Origin: Oscillospiraceae bacterium
GTDB taxonomy: Bacteria > Bacillota > Clostridia > Oscillospirales > Oscillospiraceae
Direction of reading: 5' to 3'
DNA length: 46,405 nt
NCBI GenBank assembly: GCA_015068245.1
Contig: SVKU01000005.1
Coordinates: 78,847 to 125,251 of the forward strand
The notes below the pieces were generated by a model that saw nothing but the letters and a program-made list of their open reading frames with translations, was not told the origin of the DNA and made no database searches. Made by a program: the position numbers and the translations under genes. The number at the start of each line of letters is the position of its first letter. Position 1 is the stretch's first letter. Below, one piece after another: positions 43,444 through 46,405 of this stretch.

Positions 43444-44862
43444 TTAACTGGCTTTTGCCTGTTTCCGAGCTTCTGCAAGCTCTATGTTCACCTCACGAAT
43501 TACCTCTTTGAGCAGGGCTTCGCACTCTTCCTCACTGTGGGCGTACACGTTTCGGGGGCGCCGTTTTCCGTCTGGGTAGATCGGCGAATATCGCCCTTCC
43601 CACAGATTGTCCTTGATTTGTTTGACGTAGCCGGTACCGGGTCTGCGCCGAGGTGCTTTCTGCGGCTCGAACTTCTGAGATGTATTTATTGTTCCTGTTT
43701 CAGCCTTTTCTGTAACTTCAGCTTTGGCAATGCCTCGGTCGATACTGGCTGCGGCATTTTCCTGCATCTCACTGGTGATGTGGGTGTAGATATTCAGCGT
43801 GGTCTTGGCCGATACATGCCCGATGATTGTGGACAGAGTTTTTAAGTCCATGCCGTGTTCCAGAGACATGGTAGCGAATGTATGTCTGAGGTCATGGAAG
43901 CGTACCTTTTTGCATCCCGCCTGTTCCAGAACGACCTGCATCCGCTTTCGGATATGGCCTGGGTCGATAGGCTGGTCTGGCTTCAGGCGAGAGGGGAACA
44001 TCAGATGGGAGAAGGCATCCTTTTGATATTCCCGAATGACCTCCACCATGACGGGTGGCAGTATAATCGTTCGGAATGCCGCTTTTGTTTTCGGTTCGCT
44101 GATGGTAATTTTCCCGCTAACGAGCGTGGCCTGTTTGCTGATGTGGAGCTCGCCGGTCTCGAAGTTCAGGTCGCTCCATGTAAGCGCCAGTATTTCACCC
44201 CGACGCAGGCCAGTGGTCAATTCCAGAAGGAAGAGTTCGTACAAGCCTTCCTCTTTGGCTTGTATCAGAAACCGCTGAATTTCTGCTTTGGTGAGTACCT
44301 TCATTTCCTTCTGCTCGGCTTGCGGAAGTTTAACGCCAAGAATGGGATTTCTCTTGATGAGGCCATCTTTGACCGCTCGATCCAGCGACATACGAATCAC
44401 CAAATGGCACAGCCGCACGGAGCGTTCTGACATTGCAGTGCCTTTGGTGTCGCGGTGAGATTTCCTGCCGTTGGTTTTCATTTCATTGAGGAATTTCTGG
44501 CAGTCAGCCTGTGTCAGTTTGTTCAGTGGGATGTGACCGAGTCCTGGAATCGCGTGACCGTTGATCAGTGCTTCGTAGCCTTTTTGCGTGGAGGGGCGAA
44601 TGGTCGGTTTAGAGTGGTTTTCGTACCAGTATGTGATCCAGTCTCCAAAGCGCATATTGGATTTGAGCTTGTCAGGTTCGGCTTCGATGTGTTCGGACTG
44701 GAGCTTTTTCAGTTTTTCGACACATGCCAACTTTGTCTTAGCCAGCACACTTTTCGTTATGGCTTTGCCATTTTCGTCGTAGCCTACGATATGCCGCCCT
44801 TCCCACCGTCCGTCACTTCTGTGCCGGACAGTTCCTTGACCGTTCTTTCGTTTCTTTGCCAT
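43444..44862 (-). CDS. Tyrosine site-specific recombinase (integrase) with an extra C-terminal arm-type domain
   Basis: 472 aa. The N-terminal AP2-like arm-binding domain (about 8-55) contains GTVRHRSDGRWEGRHIVGYDENGK. A core-binding SAM-like domain (about 65-165) follows. The catalytic domain has Arg in TTGLRRGEI, HxxR in FHDLRHTFAT, His in GHVSAKTT, and Tyr in LNIYTH. After the catalytic Tyr an extra 110 or so residues include GYVKQIKDNLWEGRYSPIYP, a second copy of the N-terminal arm motif. A C-terminal second arm domain is unusual. The gene is 4 bp downstream of a second recombinase and probably cotranscribed. Confidence 0.95.
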   Translation of the reverse strand: MAKKRKNGQGTVRHRSDGRWEGRHIVGYDENGKAITKSVLAKTKLACVEKLKKLQSEHIEAEPDKLKSNMRFGDWITYWYENHSKPTIRPSTQKGYEALINGHAIPGLGHIPLNKLTQADCQKFLNEMKTNGRKSHRDTKGTAMSERSVRLCHLVIRMSLDRAVKDGLIKRNPILGVKLPQAEQKEMKVLTKAEIQRFLIQAKEEGLYELFLLELTTGLRRGEILALTWSDLNFETGELHISKQATLVSGKITISEPKTKAAFRTIILPPVMVEVIREYQKDAFSHLMFPSRLKPDQPIDPGHIRKRMQVVLEQAGCKKVRFHDLRHTFATMSLEHGMDLKTLSTIIGHVSAKTTLNIYTHITSEMQENAAASIDRGIAKAEVTEKAETGTINTSQKFEPQKAPRRRPGTGYVKQIKDNLWEGRYSPIYPDGKRRPRNVYAHSEEECEALLKEVIREVNIELAEARKQAKAS

Positions 44863-44866
44863 GTGT

Positions 44867-46012
44867 TCACCCCCTTACGATGAAATCTTCCATGAAGTCG
44901 CCTACGATCTCCGATGCTTTCCGATGCATATCGCCGGTGACATGGGTGTAGGTGTCCAGCGTGAAGGCTGTTTTGGTATGTCCGAGAATGCCTGACAGTG
45001 TTTTGACATCCACGCCGCTGGTCAGGGCATGGGTTGCGAATGTGTGTCTGAGGTCGTGGAAACGCATGTTGGGTAGCCCTGCGTCTTTCATTATCTTCTT
45101 CATGCGGTGATATCCGCTGCTGGGCATGACGGGATCTTCCGGACGGATGGGATTGGGGAATATCCATTGTGAGATGGAGTGCTTTTTTCGCTCTGCCAGA
45201 AGCTGCAGAGTGCTGGGCGGGAGTTTAATGACTCTGCGTCCAGTTCCTGTTTTGGTATCGCCCACATAGTAGCCACCGCCTGTTTTAGCATGCAGCGTTC
45301 TGTGGATGGAGAGCGTACCTTTCTGCTCATCGAAGTCCGACCACATGAGGCCACAGAGTTCGCCACGGCGCAGGCCCGTGGTGATCTCCAGATAGAAGAA
45401 GTCGTGCCAGAGGTCGTCTGCTTTGATTGCCGCCATAAACCGCTCCAGCTGCTCATCGTTGAGTATAGTTTTGGGTGTGGCCGTTCTTTTCGGCAGGGTC
45501 ACATCATTGGCAGGATTCTTTGCGATGATACTGCGGTTCACGGCCACATCCAGTGCTTGATGCAGAACGCCGTGGATACGTTGGATGGAGGCAGGCGACA
45601 GTTCGCTGCCTGACTCGCCTCCTTCTTTTTGAAGCTTGCAGTACAGCTTCTGGACATCGGCTGTGGTGATTTTGCTGATTTGCTTCTGTCCGAGATGGGG
45701 CTTCAGTTTTCGCTCTACATAAGCTCGGTAGCCCTTCAGTGTGGAAGGGCGCAGAGACGGCTCTGCGCATTCTGTCAGCCAGATGTCCAGCCATTCGCCC
45801 AGTGTCATACGGCTCTGTTCGGTCAGGTCTACACCGTCGTATTCCTCGATGCTTCTATGCAGTTTGTCCAGCAGTTCCTTCTGTGTTTTGGCAGACATAT
45901 AGCGAAAGATGGAGTCGCCGTTATCTTTATGACCGATCACGATACGACCTTCCCAACGACCGTCATCGCGCTGTCGTACTAATCCGTCGCCTGCGGGTCT
46001 TCGTTTTGCCAT
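44867..46012 (-). CDS. Tyrosine site-specific recombinase (integrase)
   Basis: 381 aa. Arm-type N-terminus LVRQRDDGRWEGRIVIGHKDNG, core-binding domain about 60-165. Catalytic residues are intact: TTGLRRGEL, FHDLRHTFATHAL, LGHTKTAFTLDTYTH. The start at 46012 (ATG with GGGG 7 bp upstream) is chosen; the longer frame to 46225 is opposite a different gene's coding direction and has no family similarity. It lacks the C-terminal extension of its neighbour, with which it shares the same domain order but clearly different sequence. Confidence 0.94.
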   Translation of the reverse strand: MAKRRPAGDGLVRQRDDGRWEGRIVIGHKDNGDSIFRYMSAKTQKELLDKLHRSIEEYDGVDLTEQSRMTLGEWLDIWLTECAEPSLRPSTLKGYRAYVERKLKPHLGQKQISKITTADVQKLYCKLQKEGGESGSELSPASIQRIHGVLHQALDVAVNRSIIAKNPANDVTLPKRTATPKTILNDEQLERFMAAIKADDLWHDFFYLEITTGLRRGELCGLMWSDFDEQKGTLSIHRTLHAKTGGGYYVGDTKTGTGRRVIKLPPSTLQLLAERKKHSISQWIFPNPIRPEDPVMPSSGYHRMKKIMKDAGLPNMRFHDLRHTFATHALTSGVDVKTLSGILGHTKTAFTLDTYTHVTGDMHRKASEIVGDFMEDFIVRG

Positions 46013-46070
46013 TATTTCACCCCTTAAGATTTCTTTATCTTTGATTATGGCAGCCCATCTGCTGAGGGGC

Positions 46071-46382
46071 TTATTCTTCGCTTTTGAAGAGCATCGCACA
46101 GGAGCGTTTTTCTTCCTCTCTGTCGAAGGAGTACATCGGCTCTGCGGATAGCTCGTAGTGAATACCGCAAGCGAGGCGATAGCCGCTAACGAAGCTGTGA
46201 AGGGTGGCCTCGCATTTGAGGGCATCCTCCAAGTCCACCAGCTTTAGCAGGAGCCGTCTGTCCTCCTTCGAAAGTCGGGCAGAGAGCTCTTTGTGTATCT
46301 GATTGACCTCGGTTTTGAGGTCTTGGATATATTCGGGCTTACTTTCGAACTGCTGCTGCAGAGATTTCATATAGTCGTACAT
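46071..46382 (-). CDS. Small helical protein of mobile-element type, function unknown
   Basis: 103 aa. Begins MYDYMKSLQQQFESKPEYIQDLKTEVNQIHKEL. Predicted mostly helical with a coiled-coil-like charged first half and LSKEDRRLLLKLVDLEDALKCEATLHSFVSGYRLA. Small proteins of this kind (DUF6809-like, from memory) often sit next to recombinases in Firmicutes elements. GGAG is 7 bp before the ATG. It is 58 bp upstream of the integrase pair on the same strand. Confidence 0.65.
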   Translation of the reverse strand: MYDYMKSLQQQFESKPEYIQDLKTEVNQIHKELSARLSKEDRRLLLKLVDLEDALKCEATLHSFVSGYRLACGIHYELSAEPMYSFDREEEKRSCAMLFKSEE

Positions 46383-46405
46383 GGCCTTGCTCCTTACCGA
46401 ACGGA

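Overview
The window is low-GC Gram-positive chromosomal DNA, most likely from a gut-type member of the class Clostridia. Support comes from a T-box in front of thrS, the Mini-RNase III/RqcH pair, a two-subunit glycine decarboxylase (gcvPA/gcvPB), DegV, SLH- and 3D-domain cell-surface proteins, strong AAGGAGG-type ribosome binding sites and many TTGACA/TATAAT promoters. The placement is inferred from gene content; no 16S gene is present.

Layout. 1-2050: the 5' part of thrS (minus strand) behind a T-box leader. 2056-5573: a G5/3D-domain surface protein, a tRNA-Met/tRNA-Glu pair, a four-helix-bundle (IVP/S23-like) gene, and a tandem hot-dog (MaoC-like) protein. 5784-13135 (minus): gap, then the glycine cleavage operon gcvT-gcvH-gcvPA-gcvPB-lpdA. 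13203-17074 (minus): XRE regulator, lepA, hemW. 17270-18232: pta.

18279-23863 is the most interesting part: a compact type II-C CRISPR-Cas locus. The minus strand carries tracrRNA-cas9-cas1-cas2. A 13-repeat, 12-spacer array follows, facing the cas genes. Every repeat ends in a perfect extended -10 promoter element (TGGTATAAT), so each spacer appears to have its own promoter. A degenerate repeat copy just upstream of cas9 supplies the tracrRNA anti-repeat, and one TTGACA promoter seems to drive both tracrRNA and cas9. There is no csn2 or cas4.

24069-34444 is mixed housekeeping: nitroreductase, DegV, ApbE, an EamA exporter, RqcH, Mini-RNase III, a CHAP-SLH secreted protein, tRNA-Ala, an SDR and a Na/Pi-cotransporter/PhoU protein. 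34666-42898 holds a lipoprotein, a complete carbohydrate-type ABC importer operon (ATPase, two permeases, binding protein), a SpoU-family RNA methyltransferase, a GNAT and a CPA2 antiporter. 43183-46382 is a second identical tRNA-Ala followed by two tandem tyrosine recombinases and a small accessory gene. This looks like the left end of an integrated element that runs off the window.

Intergenic regions are full of dispersed palindromic elements of at least four families. Three copies of one family separate the genes of the glycine cleavage operon.
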